A stretch of 64,000 nt of DNA from Methylophilaceae bacterium (lineage in GTDB: Bacteria > Pseudomonadota > Gammaproteobacteria > Burkholderiales > Methylophilaceae). How positions within the stretch are numbered: the stretch's first letter is position 1; each line of letters opens with the position of its first letter. Where the stretch lies: assembly GCA_028823485.1 (NCBI GenBank), contig JAPKBG010000001.1, positions 118,536-182,535 on the forward strand. Reading direction: 5' to 3'. A model generated the notes under the pieces. It did not search any database, was not told the DNA's origin, and saw only the letters and a program-made list of their open reading frames with translations. A program made the translations under genes and the position numbers. This document shows positions 9,447-19,920 of this stretch, one piece after another.

Positions 9447-11492
9447 TTAGCCTAATAACGGTGTGCCTAGTAAAGGTACAATCAATAGTGCCACGATATT
9501 CATGATTTTAATCAATGGATTAATCGCAGGTCCAGCAGTATCTTTATATGGATCACCTACTGTGTCGCCAGTCACTGCCGCTTTATGCGCAACAGAGCCT
9601 TTACCACCGTGGTTGCCATCTTCGATATATTTCTTAGCATTATCCCAAGCACCACCACCAGTACACATAGAAATGGCGAGAAATAAGCCAGTAATAATGG
9701 TGCCCATTAGCATACCACCCAGTGCCACAGGGCCAAGGATTAAGCCGACTGCAATTGGTACTGCAATTGGTAGTAATGATGGCAGCATCATTTCTTTAAT
9801 GGCTGCTGTCGTCAGCATATCAACTGCTTTACCGTACTCTGGTTTGCCAGTACCTTCCATAATGCCTTTGATTTCACGGAACTGACGGCGCACCTCCTCA
9901 ACAACAGCACCTGCAGCACGGCCAACCGCCTCCATGGCCATCGCAGCAAACAAGAATGGAATTAAGCCACCAATAAATAAACCAATAATGACCATTGGAT
10001 CACTTAAGTCAAAACTAGCGACGATACCTTGTGCATCTAATTTGTGTGTGTAATCAGCAAATAAGACCAGTGCAGCCAAGCCAGCAGAACCAATGGCGTA
10101 ACCTTTAGTCACAGCTTTAGTTGTATTGCCTACAGCATCTAATGGATCAGTCACATCACGGACGCTACTTGGTAAGTCTGCCATTTCAGCAATACCACCA
10201 GCATTGTCTGTAATTGGACCGTAAGCATCTAGTGCAACAATAATTCCCGCCATGCTCAACATAGCAGTTGCTGCAATAGCGATGCCATATAAGCCAGCCA
10301 ATGCAAATGAAGCCCAAATAGCAAGGCAGACAGAAAGAACAGGCCAAGCAGTTGATTTCATCGATACGCCAATACCTGCAATGATGTTAGTTGCATCGCC
10401 AGTACTAGAAGCTTGTGCAATATGCTTAACAGGTGCGTATTCTGTCCCTGTGTAGTATTCAGTAATCCAAACCAGTAAGCCTGTTAATGCTAAACCAACG
10501 GCACAAGTGCCAAATAAAGCATTAGCTGAATAAGCATCACCTGCTGTCGTCGCAATGCCGTCAGGGAAGACTTGCACCGTGACGAAGTAAAATGCGCCTA
10601 GAGATAGTAATCCAGCAACAGCTAAGCCTCTGTATAAAGCAGGCATCACATTTTTCATGTCTGGCGTTGCCCTAACAAAGAAGCAGCCAATAATGGAGGC
10701 AACGATAGATACTGCACCTAATAGGATTGGGTAAATAATCCCGTTTGAACCCGCTGTGACCATTAGATGACCTAATAACATGGTAGCAATCAATGTCACC
10801 GCATAGGTTTCAAATAAGTCAGCAGCCATACCAGCGCAATCACCGACGTTATCACCTACATTATCAGCAATCACAGCTGGGTTTCTAGGGTCATCTTCTG
10901 GGATGCCAGCTTCTACTTTACCTACTAAGTCAGCGCCAACATCTGCACCTTTAGTGAAGATGCCGCCACCAAGTCGTGCAAAAATAGAAATAAGAGAAGA
11001 GCCAAATGCCAAGCCAATGAGTGGGTTCAGGCTTTCTGCATTTTCAGCACCTAAGTACCAATAAAAGCCTGCAACGCCTAACAAACCTAAACCAACGACT
11101 AACATACCTGTAATGGCACCACCTTTAAACGCGACATCAAATGCGGGCACAATACCATTGGTTGCTGCTTGTGCGGTACGTACATTGGCTTTTACGGAAA
11201 CGTTCATGCCAATAAAGCCACACGCACCAGATAAAACAGCGCCGATAACAAAACCAATGGCCGTCGTGGTATCCAGCAAGAAAACGATGGCAACGGTTAG
11301 CACGACGCCGACAATGGCAATTGCTTTATATTGCCGTGCTAGGTAAGCAGCAGCCCCTTGTTGAATCGCACCTGCAATTTCTTGCATGCGGGCATTACCT
11401 GCGGGTAGATTCGAAATCCATTTACTCATTACCAAACCATATAGCACTGCTAAAACTGCGGCAGCTATGGCGATGATTAATTCAACTGACAT
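9447..11492 (-). CDS. hppA: Membrane H+-translocating pyrophosphatase
   Basis: A 681-residue integral membrane pyrophosphatase with roughly 15-16 hydrophobic segments that couples PPi hydrolysis to cation pumping. The catalytic loop is complete: [40 protein letters not shown] and [15 protein letters not shown]. The second Asp-rich site [18 protein letters not shown] and the third, [15 protein letters not shown], are also present. Around residue 459 the sequence is [15 protein letters not shown]. Lys at this point marks K+-independent H+-pumping enzymes; K+-dependent ones carry Ala. It is a single gene with its own 240-bp upstream region. Together with soluble ppa it lets the cell choose between conserving and dissipating PPi energy. 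Confidence 0.96.
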   Translation of the reverse strand: MSVELIIAIAAAVLAVLYGLVMSKWISNLPAGNARMQEIAGAIQQGAAAYLARQYKAIAIVGVVLTVAIVFLLDTTTAIGFVIGAVLSGACGFIGMNVSVKANVRTAQAATNGIVPAFDVAFKGGAITGMLVVGLGLLGVAGFYWYLGAENAESLNPLIGLAFGSSLISIFARLGGGIFTKGADVGADLVGKVEAGIPEDDPRNPAVIADNVGDNVGDCAGMAADLFETYAVTLIATMLLGHLMVTAGSNGIIYPILLGAVSIVASIIGCFFVRATPDMKNVMPALYRGLAVAGLLSLGAFYFVTVQVFPDGIATTAGDAYSANALFGTCAVGLALTGLLVWITEYYTGTEYAPVKHIAQASSTGDATNIIAGIGVSMKSTAWPVLSVCLAIWASFALAGLYGIAIAATAMLSMAGIIVALDAYGPITDNAGGIAEMADLPSSVRDVTDPLDAVGNTTKAVTKGYAIGSAGLAALVLFADYTHKLDAQGIVASFDLSDPMVIIGLFIGGLIPFLFAAMAMEAVGRAAGAVVEEVRRQFREIKGIMEGTGKPEYGKAVDMLTTAAIKEMMLPSLLPIAVPIAVGLILGPVALGGMLMGTIITGLFLAISMCTGGGAWDNAKKYIEDGNHGGKGSVAHKAAVTGDTVGDPYKDTAGPAINPLIKIMNIVALLIVPLLGTPLLG

Positions 11493-11733
11493 AACTTCTC
11501 CTAATGTTTTTGATGCATCTTAACTATAATTATCCGTAACTTAAATCGTGAAAAGCTGCTGGAAAATGTAAATTATTTGTAACGACTAAGGCATTATGGC
11601 ACTAATTCTGAAATGGAACAAGACTTTGGCTCGGGTGTAAGGTTTGGCTATATTTTGATATAAATCAATATGTTATAATTTATTTTTTTGGTAAAATCTC
11701 TTTTTATGGCGGCGGAAATACATCGTGCCGATA

Positions 11734-12189
11734 CTAGGCGTTGTCAGCTAAATGGTTCAGTTTGTCGGCAAGAGGTGAGTCGCCAATATCTTTGGCTAAC
11801 TTTCTTAGTGTTGTAGCGGCACTACTAGAAAGTGTGCGAGGTTCATGGATTACCTGTTTTTGTTGAGATTTTACTTGCACTTTTACCTTAATTCCAGTAA
11901 CTTTACAATGCTTGTAAACAGGGTCTTCTTTTTGCAAAATTTGTAATTGAGTCAATAAGCTAGCGTTAGTTAATTTTATTTTTGTCGCCACACCACTATT
12001 GTGAGCGTAAATGGTTAGCAGCCCGTTCTTTAAGCTGCTTGCGGAACTAGATTGACTGATAGCGCCTGGTGCAATGGCTTGCCAAAATTGTTGAAGATTG
12101 AGATGTGCATCTGCCTGAGCAACTAATCGATTAAATTGGTTGTCATAATCGCTTTTGTTTTTATTAAACAACGCATTTATTTTTTGCAT
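11734..12189 (-). CDS. DUF721/DciA-like protein
   Basis: A 151-residue basic protein with the DUF721 core at residues ~28-100. In the core, FWQAIAPGAISQSS is followed by a small beta-rich part (LLTIYAHNSGVATKIK, LLTQLQILQ) and VKVQVK. DciA proteins of this family are loaders of the replicative helicase DnaB in bacteria that lack DnaC. That role is known for the family and inferred here. The C-terminal part (SSSAATTLRKLAKDIGDSPL) is predicted helical. It is divergent from the M23 peptidase gene with 34 bp between starts. DUF721-M23-secA is a common betaproteobacterial order, which supports the assignment. Confidence 0.8.
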   Translation of the reverse strand: MQKINALFNKNKSDYDNQFNRLVAQADAHLNLQQFWQAIAPGAISQSSSASSLKNGLLTIYAHNSGVATKIKLTNASLLTQLQILQKEDPVYKHCKVTGIKVKVQVKSQQKQVIHEPRTLSSSAATTLRKLAKDIGDSPLADKLNHLADNA

Positions 12190-12223
12190 AAGTTTATTTT
12201 AAAGAGTATTTAATTAATATACG

Positions 12224-13138
12224 ATGAATATTATCCTAGTTTCTAATAACTTGGCAAAGCCTAGAACATTGTCAGGTTTTCATGTGATGGCCCTTTTGGT
12301 CGGTTTTGTTGCGCTTGCCAGCCTTATTACTGCTGTGTTTATATCTGAAAAAAAAAATATCAAGCGCAAAGTTGTTGAAGTCATGTCTCCAGCACAATTA
12401 GAAAAATCGATTAAGTCTTCTCAAATGCATTTAGATGCTTACGCTAAACAAATTGGTGAGTTACAGGCACGTATTATGCGCTTGGATGCGCAAAACAAAC
12501 GATTGGTTAAACTTGCAAGAGTTGGAACTGATAAAAAGGTTGCTAAAAAATCTAAAGATATTGACTTGAAACCAATTGACACATTCAATGCTTTAGGTGT
12601 TGGCGGACCATTGGTTAATCCAACGCCTATGACGGAGCCTGATTTGAAGGCAGCTATTGCTGAGCTAGCAAATGCAGTTGGACATCGTGATGAGTATATG
12701 AATTTTGTCGAGGCAGACGTATTACAAAGCAGTGTGCTTAAAGAAATGTTGCCAAATGTTAATCCTGTGGCGTCTGCTTATCATTCATCTAGCTATGGCT
12801 GGCGCATTGATCCGATTCGAGGCATTAAAGCCTTTCATGAAGGCTTAGACTTTCCTGCACCTAGTGGAACTAAAATTTTTGCCGCAGGCGATGGTATTGT
12901 GACTACTTCAGAGCGAACCCATGATTATGGCAACCTTATTAAAGTGAATCATGGCTCTGGGTTAGAAACGCGTTATGCACATACTTTAAAACGACTAGTT
13001 AAAAATGGTGAACGCGTGTTTAAAGGTCAAGTGATTGCACTAGTCGGTAGTACAGGGCGTTCTACTGGGCCACATTTGCATTATGAAATTCGTTTAAATG
13101 GCAGCCCATTAGACCCAAGAAAATATATAAGAAACTAA
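12224..13138 (+). CDS. M23-family murein peptidase (LytM domain)
   Basis: A 304-residue envelope protein. One N-terminal transmembrane segment (residues ~18-42) is followed by a charged coiled-coil stretch (~50-105) and a C-terminal M23/LytM domain. The zinc-site signatures are intact: FHEGLDFPAPSGTKIFAAGD (H-x3-D) and the closing GPHLHYEI (H-x-H). This suggests an active peptidoglycan endopeptidase facing the periplasm rather than an EnvC/NlpD-type regulator with a lost zinc site. It precedes secA by 109 bp on the same strand, a conserved neighbourhood in betaproteobacteria. The substrate bond is not determined by sequence. Confidence 0.9.
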   Translation: MNIILVSNNLAKPRTLSGFHVMALLVGFVALASLITAVFISEKKNIKRKVVEVMSPAQLEKSIKSSQMHLDAYAKQIGELQARIMRLDAQNKRLVKLARVGTDKKVAKKSKDIDLKPIDTFNALGVGGPLVNPTPMTEPDLKAAIAELANAVGHRDEYMNFVEADVLQSSVLKEMLPNVNPVASAYHSSSYGWRIDPIRGIKAFHEGLDFPAPSGTKIFAAGDGIVTTSERTHDYGNLIKVNHGSGLETRYAHTLKRLVKNGERVFKGQVIALVGSTGRSTGPHLHYEIRLNGSPLDPRKYIRN

Positions 13139-13247
13139 CCAAAATTAGTTGTGATTGCACTTGAATTACAAAATAATATCCCAAACTTAACTAAAATAAA
13201 ATCTAACTTTTAAGGTTTCCGCACGTTCGGAAAATCGGTGTCATTTA

Positions 13248-15959
13248 ATGTTATCTAAGATGTTCAGAAAAATAGTTGGCAGTCGTAACGAACGACTAGT
13301 CAAAAACTATACGCAAATTGCTAAAAAAATCAGTGAATTAGAGCCTAGTATGCAAGCCTTGTCAGATGGCGAGTTGTGTGCTAAAACGGCAGAGTTTAAG
13401 CAACGTTTTAGTGATGGAGAATCATTAGATAGTTTATTGCAAGAGGCTTTTGCTGTTGTGCGTGAGGGTGGTGTACGTGCATTAGGTATGCGTCACTTTG
13501 ATGTGCAGTTAATTGGTGGCATGGTGTTGAACGCAGGAAAAATTGCTGAGATGCGCACGGGTGAAGGTAAAACTTTGGTGGCGACTTTGCCTGTGTACTT
13601 AAACGCGTTGGCAGGTAAGGGTGTGCATGTTGTTACAGTCAATGATTACTTGGCTAAACGTGATGCAGAGTGGATGGCGAAGTTATATAACTTCTTGGGT
13701 CTAACCGTTGGTATCAATTTGTCGCAAATGCCGCCAGCTGAAAAGAAAGCCGCTTACGTTGCCGATATTACTTACGGTACCAATAATGAATTTGGTTTTG
13801 ATTACCTACGTGACAACATGGTACACAGTGCCGAGCAGCGCACACAACGTAGCTTAAGCTATGCGCTAGTCGATGAAGTGGATTCAATTTTAATCGATGA
13901 GGCGCGTACGCCTTTGATTATTTCGGGCCAAGCTGAAGGTGATGCTGAGGAATATATCAAAATTAATGCGGTGGCTAAAAGACTAGTTAAGCAAGAAACT
14001 GAAGAGGGTGAAGGCGATTTCTGGGTTGATGAAAAAGGGCAATCAGTTAATTTTTCAGAAGCTGGACATGAGCATGCTGAAGCTTATTTAGAAGAGGCTG
14101 GGTTGTTGCCAGCAGACTCAAGCTTGTATGAGTCAGGTAACATTAGTTTGGTCCATCATTTAAACGCAGCATTACGTGCCATTAACTTATTCCATTTGGA
14201 TCAGCATTATGTTGTTCGTGATGGTGAGATTGTTATTGTGGATGAATTCTCTGGCCGTATGATGCCAGGCCGCCGTTGGTCAGATGGTTTGCATCAAGCG
14301 GTTGAAGCTAAAGAAGGTGTTGAAATTCAAAAAGAGAATCAAACACTGGCTTCTATTACCTTTCAAAACTATTTCCGTATGTATGAGAAATTAAGCGGTA
14401 TGACCGGTACTGCTGATACAGAAGCTTACGAGTTTAATCAGATTTATGGTCTAGAAACCGTTGTGATTCCGACACACCGTCCAATGCAACGTAAAGATGC
14501 CATGGATAAGGTCTATCGCACTGCGGTAGAGAAATATGATGCGGTGATTGAAGATATTAAAGATTGTAAGAAACGTGGACAACCAGTATTAGTCGGCACG
14601 ACTTCGATTGAGAATTCTGAAATTATTTCAAAAGCGCTCACAAAGGCTAAATTAGATCATCAAGTGTTAAATGCGAAACAACATGAGCGTGAAGCGCATA
14701 TTATTACGCAAGCAGGTCAGCCTGGCATGATTACCATTGCAACCAATATGGCTGGTCGTGGTACCGATATTGTTTTAGGTGGTAATTCTGAGCCAGAAAT
14801 TCTCGTGGCGGAAGCCGATGAAAAATTAACGGACGCACAAAAAACAACGAAGATAGATAAGATTAAAGCCAATGCAGAAAAGTTGCATGAGCAAGTGCTC
14901 GTAGCAGGTGGTTTGCATATTATCGGAACAGAACGACATGAATCACGTCGTATTGATAATCAGCTACGGGGTCGTTCAGGTCGTCAAGGCGATCCTGGTT
15001 CAAGTCGTTTTTACCTGTGTCTAGAAGATCAACTATTACGTATTTTCTCTGGCGATCGTGTGGCGGCTATTATGGAACGCCTAAAAATGCCAGAAGGTGA
15101 AGCGATTGAACATTCTATGGTGACGCGTTCGATTGAAAATGCACAGCGTAAAGTAGAGGGGCGCAACTTTGATATGCGTAAGCAATTGCTAGAGTTTGAT
15201 GATGTTTCTAATGATCAGCGTAAAGTGATTTATGAGCAACGTAATGAGTTATTAGAGGCGACAGAAATTGGCGAGACAATAACGGCAATGCGTTATGATG
15301 TTTTATCAGATTTAATCTCGACGTATGTTCCACCAGGTAGCATTGAAGAACTATGGGAAATCACTGGGCTTGAGAATGCGATTGAAGCAGAAACGGGTTT
15401 GGACTTGCCAATTGTACAATGGCTAGAAGAGAATCCAGACTTGCATGAAGAAACACTGCGCGAACGTGTGATTGCTGCCGCAAATGAGTCTTATGCAGAG
15501 AAGGAAGTGCTGGCCAGTGTTGAAAATATGCGTCAATTCGAACGTTCAGTGATGCTGCAAAGTGTTGATAACCATTGGCGTGAGCATTTATCTGCTTTAG
15601 ATCATTTGCGTCAAGGTATTCATTTACGTTCATATGCGCAAAAAAATCCGAAGCAAGAATATAAACGTGAAGCGTTTGAATTGTTCGAAGGTTTATTGAA
15701 TACGATTAAATCTGAAGTCACTAAAGTGACGATGTTAGTGCAGATTAAAACGCAAGAAGACTTGGGTGTTGTTGAGCCACCAGAAGGTGTTGAAAATGTG
15801 CAATATCAACATGCGGACTATGATGAGGCGTTAGAGGGAGAAGATGCCGCTGAAGCTGCGCAACCTATAGTGCGAGAAGGGATTAAAGTTGGCCGTAATG
15901 ACCCTTGTCCATGTGGCTCTAGTAAAAAATATAAACAATGTCACGGTGCGCTGACCTAG
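13248..15959 (+). CDS. secA: Preprotein translocase ATPase SecA
   Basis: The 903-residue motor that drives unfolded proteins through SecYEG. Walker A is MRTGEGKT at residues 102-109 and the Walker B region is [18 protein letters not shown]. The preprotein cross-linking domain, the helicase motif [28 protein letters not shown] and the helical scaffold region follow. The C-terminal zinc-binding tail [20 protein letters not shown], which contacts SecB and ribosomes, is complete. The length is typical for betaproteobacteria. ATG 13248 gives the expected N-terminus ([20 protein letters not shown]). A small DUF1289 gene follows 17 bp later. Confidence 0.98.
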   Translation: MLSKMFRKIVGSRNERLVKNYTQIAKKISELEPSMQALSDGELCAKTAEFKQRFSDGESLDSLLQEAFAVVREGGVRALGMRHFDVQLIGGMVLNAGKIAEMRTGEGKTLVATLPVYLNALAGKGVHVVTVNDYLAKRDAEWMAKLYNFLGLTVGINLSQMPPAEKKAAYVADITYGTNNEFGFDYLRDNMVHSAEQRTQRSLSYALVDEVDSILIDEARTPLIISGQAEGDAEEYIKINAVAKRLVKQETEEGEGDFWVDEKGQSVNFSEAGHEHAEAYLEEAGLLPADSSLYESGNISLVHHLNAALRAINLFHLDQHYVVRDGEIVIVDEFSGRMMPGRRWSDGLHQAVEAKEGVEIQKENQTLASITFQNYFRMYEKLSGMTGTADTEAYEFNQIYGLETVVIPTHRPMQRKDAMDKVYRTAVEKYDAVIEDIKDCKKRGQPVLVGTTSIENSEIISKALTKAKLDHQVLNAKQHEREAHIITQAGQPGMITIATNMAGRGTDIVLGGNSEPEILVAEADEKLTDAQKTTKIDKIKANAEKLHEQVLVAGGLHIIGTERHESRRIDNQLRGRSGRQGDPGSSRFYLCLEDQLLRIFSGDRVAAIMERLKMPEGEAIEHSMVTRSIENAQRKVEGRNFDMRKQLLEFDDVSNDQRKVIYEQRNELLEATEIGETITAMRYDVLSDLISTYVPPGSIEELWEITGLENAIEAETGLDLPIVQWLEENPDLHEETLRERVIAAANESYAEKEVLASVENMRQFERSVMLQSVDNHWREHLSALDHLRQGIHLRSYAQKNPKQEYKREAFELFEGLLNTIKSEVTKVTMLVQIKTQEDLGVVEPPEGVENVQYQHADYDEALEGEDAAEAAQPIVREGIKVGRNDPCPCGSSKKYKQCHGALT

Positions 15960-15976
15960 GTTGGTGTAGATAACTA

Positions 15977-16171
15977 ATGGATGAAGTGAATGGGAATGAG
16001 GAAGTGCAATCACCTTGTATTGGGGTATGCGCCATCGATGAGGGTAGCCAGCTTTGCCAAGGTTGTTATCGAACATTAGATGAAATCCAAGGTTGGAGGG
16101 ATCTAGATAATGCACAAAAGACAATAGTGGCGGAAAATGCTAACCAACGCGCCACTGCATTATTTGATTGA
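15977..16171 (+). CDS. DUF1289 Cys-rich small protein
   Basis: A 64-residue DUF1289 (YdhL-like) protein. It carries the family motif SPCIGVCAIDEGSQLCQGCY, with four Cys in C-x3-C-x8-C-x2-C spacing, then RTLDEIQGW, which suggests a small metal or iron-sulphur site. Function is unknown in the family. It lies 17 bp after secA on the same strand and ends at a shared terminator, so co-transcription with secA is likely. Confidence 0.85.
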   Translation: MDEVNGNEEVQSPCIGVCAIDEGSQLCQGCYRTLDEIQGWRDLDNAQKTIVAENANQRATALFD

Positions 16172-16191
16172 AATGGTCGGATGACCGCTCA

Positions 16192-16219
16192 ATAAAAAAC
16201 CAGCCTAGGCTGGTTTTTT
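16192..16219. terminator. Terminator after secA-DUF1289
   Basis: AAAAAACCAGCC pairs with GGCTGGTTTTTT around a short TA loop. The near-perfect inverted repeat works in both directions and separates the secA unit from the convergent YccF gene. Confidence 0.9.
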
Positions 16220-16236
16220 ATTATCTTCATTTAGTC

Positions 16237-16638
16237 TTAGCGCTCAATAACCACGATTGTTTTGCCAACAGGAAACACAGCTAACTCCGCCAGCTTTAAG
16301 TGCTGCAAGCCAAATGGAATGCCGATAATCGTAATGAAGCAGGCCAATGCAGAAATCAAGTGACCAATCGCCAGCCACCAACCAGCTAAGATGAACCAAA
16401 TCAAATTACCTAAGAAACCTAGCACGCCTGTTCCAATATCTTCTTTTTTTGAGAGTTCATTACGAGCAATGGCTTTTTTGCCAAAGGGCAGGAATGAGAA
16501 TTGACCAATGACAAAGCAAGCTTTTGCCCAAGGAATACCCACAATTGTGAGTAAGGCTGTGATACTAGCTAACCACCATGCAAAACCCATGAGTGCACCG
16601 CCTAAGATAAACCATAAAATATTGCCGAGCGTTCGCAT
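16237..16638 (-). CDS. YccF-family inner membrane protein
   Basis: A 133-residue protein made of two tandem copies of the YccF repeat. Each copy has a hydrophobic pair containing a WF-L-GG-W- or GIPF/GIPW-type turn (LGNILWFILGGALMGFAWW with IVGIPWAKACF; LGNLIWFILAGWWLAIGHL with IIGIPFGLQHL). It is an integral inner membrane protein of unknown function; the family is sometimes linked to integral membrane quality or transport, but no activity is established. It appears to be a single-gene unit, convergent with secA-DUF1289. Confidence 0.88.
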   Translation of the reverse strand: MRTLGNILWFILGGALMGFAWWLASITALLTIVGIPWAKACFVIGQFSFLPFGKKAIARNELSKKEDIGTGVLGFLGNLIWFILAGWWLAIGHLISALACFITIIGIPFGLQHLKLAELAVFPVGKTIVVIER

Positions 16639-16793
16639 ATTACCCTTAAGTTATTATCGAGTTGTGTTGAAATGTTTAACGTTATGAGTATTTTAACCAT
16701 AGCATCGGGGCAAGGGAAGGACGCGCGTCAAGTAACATCACCGTGAGCTGTGGTTTGCTCATGTAAACGAGTGTAGGGGTAAAATAAAGCCTA

Positions 16794-17870
16794 ATGACAA
16801 AGCAACGTAAAATAATTCACGTCGATATGGATGCTTTTTTTGCATCAGTCGAGCAGCGTGATGAACCCAAATATCAAGGAAAACCACTTATTGTTGGAGG
16901 TCAGCCTAACAGTCGTGGTGTAGTGGCTGCTTGTAGTTATGAAGCAAGAAAATTCGGTATTCACTCTGCTATGGCTTGTTCGCGCGCTTATCGTTTGTGT
17001 CCACAAGCCATCTTTGTGCCGCCACGCCTTGAATCCTATCGTGAAGTGTCAAATCAAATTCGTGAGATATTCTGGCAATATGCTTCCCAAGTTGAGCCGC
17101 TCTCGCTAGATGAAGCCTATTTAGATGTTACGTATACGGCAGATTACAATGGCTCTGCTACACACATTGCACAGGCCATTAAGCGCGACATTCTAGCGAC
17201 CACGCATCTTAATGCTTCAGCTGGTGTTTCTTATAATAAGTTTCTCGCAAAAATCGCCTCGGATATGGATAAGCCGAATGGCTTATATGTCATTAAGCCT
17301 GAACAAGGATTGGCCTTCGTTGCCGATTTGCTGATTGGAAAATTTCATGGAATTGGACCTGCCACTGAAGCTAAAATGAAAAAGTTAGGTATTCATACAG
17401 GTGGCGATTTGCGGCAAAAATCCTTAGTCGAATTAGTAGAGCGCTTTGGTAAGGCAGGTCACTACTATTACAACATTGCCCGTGCTATTGATGAGCGGCC
17501 AGTACAGAGTACGCGGGTGATAAAATCATTAGGGAAAGAAACGACTTTTTCTGAAGATATTTTGTCAGTTGAGTTGTTAGTGATAAAGTTGCATGGATTG
17601 GCTGGGCTTGTGTTGACTCAGTTGGAGGAGCAAGGATTACAAGCTAAAACGATTACAGTGAAAGTGAAGTATGCCAACTTTCAGCAAGTGACCAGAGCGC
17701 AATCGGTGGAGGCTGTTTTGGATAGGGTTGCTGTTGAGCAATGGATTCCGCAGTTGTTAAAACGGACGGAAGCAGGGGTTAAGGCTGTTCGATTAGTGGG
17801 GTTGAGTTTGAGTGGTTTAGTAAAAACGACAAACAACAAGCATCAACCACAACTTGATTTTGTAATATAG
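16794..17870 (+). CDS. dinB: DNA polymerase IV (Y-family)
   Basis: A 358-residue Y-family translesion polymerase. The catalytic sites are intact: HVDMDAFFASVEQRDEP (first metal-binding Asp), VVAACSYEARKFGIHSAM, PLSLDEAYLDVT (SLDEAY active site) and ASAGVSYNKFLAKIASD. The helix-hairpin-helix GIGPATEAKMKKLGI and the little-finger domain follow. No obvious C-terminal beta-clamp peptide of QL-SLF type is seen; PQLDFVI near the end may serve. It copies damaged DNA at reduced fidelity. It is a single gene facing the bufferin cluster convergently, with a stop-to-stop gap of about 5 bp. Confidence 0.95.
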   Translation: MTKQRKIIHVDMDAFFASVEQRDEPKYQGKPLIVGGQPNSRGVVAACSYEARKFGIHSAMACSRAYRLCPQAIFVPPRLESYREVSNQIREIFWQYASQVEPLSLDEAYLDVTYTADYNGSATHIAQAIKRDILATTHLNASAGVSYNKFLAKIASDMDKPNGLYVIKPEQGLAFVADLLIGKFHGIGPATEAKMKKLGIHTGGDLRQKSLVELVERFGKAGHYYYNIARAIDERPVQSTRVIKSLGKETTFSEDILSVELLVIKLHGLAGLVLTQLEEQGLQAKTITVKVKYANFQQVTRAQSVEAVLDRVAVEQWIPQLLKRTEAGVKAVRLVGLSLSGLVKTTNNKHQPQLDFVI

Positions 17871-17875
17871 TGTTG

Positions 17876-18607
17876 TTAACCCTTAATGAGGCTTCCTAAA
17901 AGCGCTTGTTGTTGCATTAAATCCTCCAACACCTCATGCCCAAACTTAACAATTAAATCTGGCTCAGGATGTTGAATCTGCCTTGCAAGTTCGGTAAGCG
18001 CTTGCTTGCCAGTCTTGCCTTGTTTAATAGACTCTAACAACACATAAACCATCGGATTTAACTCAACAAAATTCACCTCAAATTCAGCATTTCGAAAAAC
18101 TAATAAATGCGTGGCTTCTTGTTCATCAGGTTTGAATTGCGCAGAGATTTTCTGCACAGGATAATCATAGGCTAGCAACATATGTGCTGGGGCTAAGGCA
18201 GGGATCTCAGTTAGTAAGTCTACATCTTCGCTCAATACAGGTGCATCAGCTTGCATCCCACCAACAGCTAGTTCTACCCATTCATAGTGCGCGAGTTGTT
18301 TGATGTAGTCTGGGGTGTTAGTGTCAGCATCTAAGAATGTAACGAGTTCTTTTGGTATTTCTCTAAATATCGGTGAACTAGCATGATGGGTAGCGACAAA
18401 ACGCCTGACTATGGCATCCCAATCATCTGCACCAACGGTTTCCTGGCACACAGGAAAGCAGACTGAGGCAGATTCAAATATATTGTTATAAACGCCGTCG
18501 CGATAGACTGCCATGCGTTCTTCATCAACATTGTTTGGTTTTGCATTGTTTTTTGGGTCGCGAATATGTGCGGTGAAAGCCTGTTGGTATTGTTGGAAAT
18601 CTAACAT
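17876..18607 (-). CDS. bufC: DUF2063 protein, bufferin partner BufC/HvfC
   Basis: A 243-residue DUF2063 protein. The typical N-terminus LDFQQYQQAFTAHIRDP is followed by MAVYRDGVYNNIFESASVCF, FVATHHASSPIFREIPKEL and HYEWVELAV, then a C-terminal domain rich in beta elements. In bufferin/Hvf gene clusters this protein partners the MNIO enzyme and presents the precursor peptide to it. That role is known for the family and inferred here. The start ATG lies 7 bp after bufB, so the two are translationally close. The complete cluster order sigma, anti-sigma, bufA, bufB, bufC supports the assignment. Confidence 0.88.
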   Translation of the reverse strand: MLDFQQYQQAFTAHIRDPKNNAKPNNVDEERMAVYRDGVYNNIFESASVCFPVCQETVGADDWDAIVRRFVATHHASSPIFREIPKELVTFLDADTNTPDYIKQLAHYEWVELAVGGMQADAPVLSEDVDLLTEIPALAPAHMLLAYDYPVQKISAQFKPDEQEATHLLVFRNAEFEVNFVELNPMVYVLLESIKQGKTGKQALTELARQIQHPEPDLIVKFGHEVLEDLMQQQALLGSLIKG

Positions 18608-18614
18608 GGTGTTT

Positions 18615-19523
18615 TTAAACTAAGCCACCACTGAGCCGCTTAACTTTAGCCGCATCTGCCTGTAGCGTTGCGATTGTATCCACTTCTTTGATCAGCGTAT
18701 CCAATGGTGGAATATTGCTATCGCGTTCTAGTAGTGTTGGGAAAGTCCCAAACAAAGCATAAGCTTCTGCTAGTAACGCCCACACAGGGTCAATGACATC
18801 AGTACCATGCGTATCAATCAGTAAATCAGGCTTTTGTTGGTAATGACCAGCTACATGACTGTAAACAATACGTTCTGCTGGCACACCTTTTAAAAATGCA
18901 CTGGCATCAAAACCAAAGTTGATGCTATTAACGTAGATATTATTAATATCCAAATGCAACCAGCAATCGGCTTCAGTCAGCACAGCATTTAAGAACGTGA
19001 GTTCATTCATAGTGGCAATGGGTGCCTCTAGGTAAAAGGATGCGTTTTCGACCGCGATGCGTTGACCTAAAATATCTTGTGTTTGTTTAATACGATCAGC
19101 CACATAATGAACGGCTTCTTCAGTAAATGGTATCGGGAGCAAATCATATAGATAGCCAGGTTTGCCTTGGTAAAAGTCGCTGCAATAGCTTAAATGCTCG
19201 GTATAGAGCGGTATTTTATTGGCAGATAAAAGTTGTTTAACCTGCTTCAAGAATTTGGTATTTAGTGGGCCTGGCCCACCCAGTGATAAGCAGAGGCCGT
19301 GGCATACTATTGGGTAATGTTCGACAAACCAAGCGAGTTGCTCATCATATTTTCCGCCTGCACCTATCCAGTTTTCTGGTGCGATTTCAACAAAGTCGAT
19401 ATTGCTGATGAGGTCATCAGGCGCTGATCGATTAGAACCATGTTGAAAATGGCGTTGAATTTGAGGAATCAGCTCGCGCTTTAGACCCAAACCAACGCCA
19501 TTGATGTCTGATAATAAAGACAT
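18615..19523 (-). CDS. bufB: DUF692/MNIO-family peptide-modifying enzyme BufB
   Basis: A 302-residue DUF692 protein of the multinuclear non-haem iron oxidase (MNIO) group, TIM-barrel enzymes that oxidise Cys residues of ribosomal peptides. Conserved stretches include GLGLKRELI, DFVEIAPENWIGAGG, HGLCLSLGGPGPLN, YTEHLSYC, IAVENASFYL and CWLHLDINNIYVNS. Near the end come YSHVAGHYQQ and DTHGTDVIDPVWALL. The His, Glu, Asp and Asn residues in these motifs are the expected iron ligands. Its likely substrate is the Cys-rich precursor encoded just upstream, whose EGKCG-type motifs are the known modification sites in homologous systems. Confidence 0.92.
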   Translation of the reverse strand: MSLLSDINGVGLGLKRELIPQIQRHFQHGSNRSAPDDLISNIDFVEIAPENWIGAGGKYDEQLAWFVEHYPIVCHGLCLSLGGPGPLNTKFLKQVKQLLSANKIPLYTEHLSYCSDFYQGKPGYLYDLLPIPFTEEAVHYVADRIKQTQDILGQRIAVENASFYLEAPIATMNELTFLNAVLTEADCWLHLDINNIYVNSINFGFDASAFLKGVPAERIVYSHVAGHYQQKPDLLIDTHGTDVIDPVWALLAEAYALFGTFPTLLERDSNIPPLDTLIKEVDTIATLQADAAKVKRLSGGLV

Positions 19524-19559
19524 AGTCAGTTGCGTTTAGCTAGTAGAAACTAGACTAAA

Positions 19560-19868
19560 TTATTTACCGCAGCTACCTTCTTTAGCTTTTTCAGCACCAC
19601 ATTTACCTTCGTACGCTTTTTTGTTAGCGCCACATTTACCTTCACCGCATCTGCCATCTTTCATTGTTTTAGCTTTTTCAGCACCACATTTACCTTCGCC
19701 ACATTTGCCATCAACGCCTTTCTTAGCGTGATTATCTGCAACTTGGTAGCCACTAGAAAGTGTTTTAATTTCAAAAGGATTGCTTGTAGCTGCAATCGAT
19801 GTTGCACCCAATGTTAATGCGAATGCGCCACCGACTGCTAGTGCGATTGATTTTTTAGACATACTCAT
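19560..19868 (-). CDS. bufA: Cys-rich bufferin precursor (BufA/HvfA-like)
   Basis: A 102-residue precursor peptide with an N-terminal Sec-type signal (MSMSKKSIALAVGGAFALTL, cleavage probably near SIAAT). The core has six short Cys motifs of the form (D/E)G(K/R/S)CG: DGKCG, EGKCG, DGRCG, EGKCG, EGKCG and EGSCG, spaced by Lys/Ala-rich linkers. These are the only Cys residues. In bufferins the Cys of such motifs are oxidised by the MNIO enzyme and the product binds copper in the periplasm; that is family knowledge. The start at 19868 has AAAGGA 8-9 bp upstream. A second in-frame ATG two codons later is possible. It is clustered with bufB, bufC and an ECF sigma/anti-sigma pair. Confidence 0.9.
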   Translation of the reverse strand: MSMSKKSIALAVGGAFALTLGATSIAATSNPFEIKTLSSGYQVADNHAKKGVDGKCGEGKCGAEKAKTMKDGRCGEGKCGANKKAYEGKCGAEKAKEGSCGK

Positions 19869-19920
19869 GATAATTTCCTTTAATGTAATGTAAAAAGTAT
19901 TGTTACAAATAAAATGCCGG

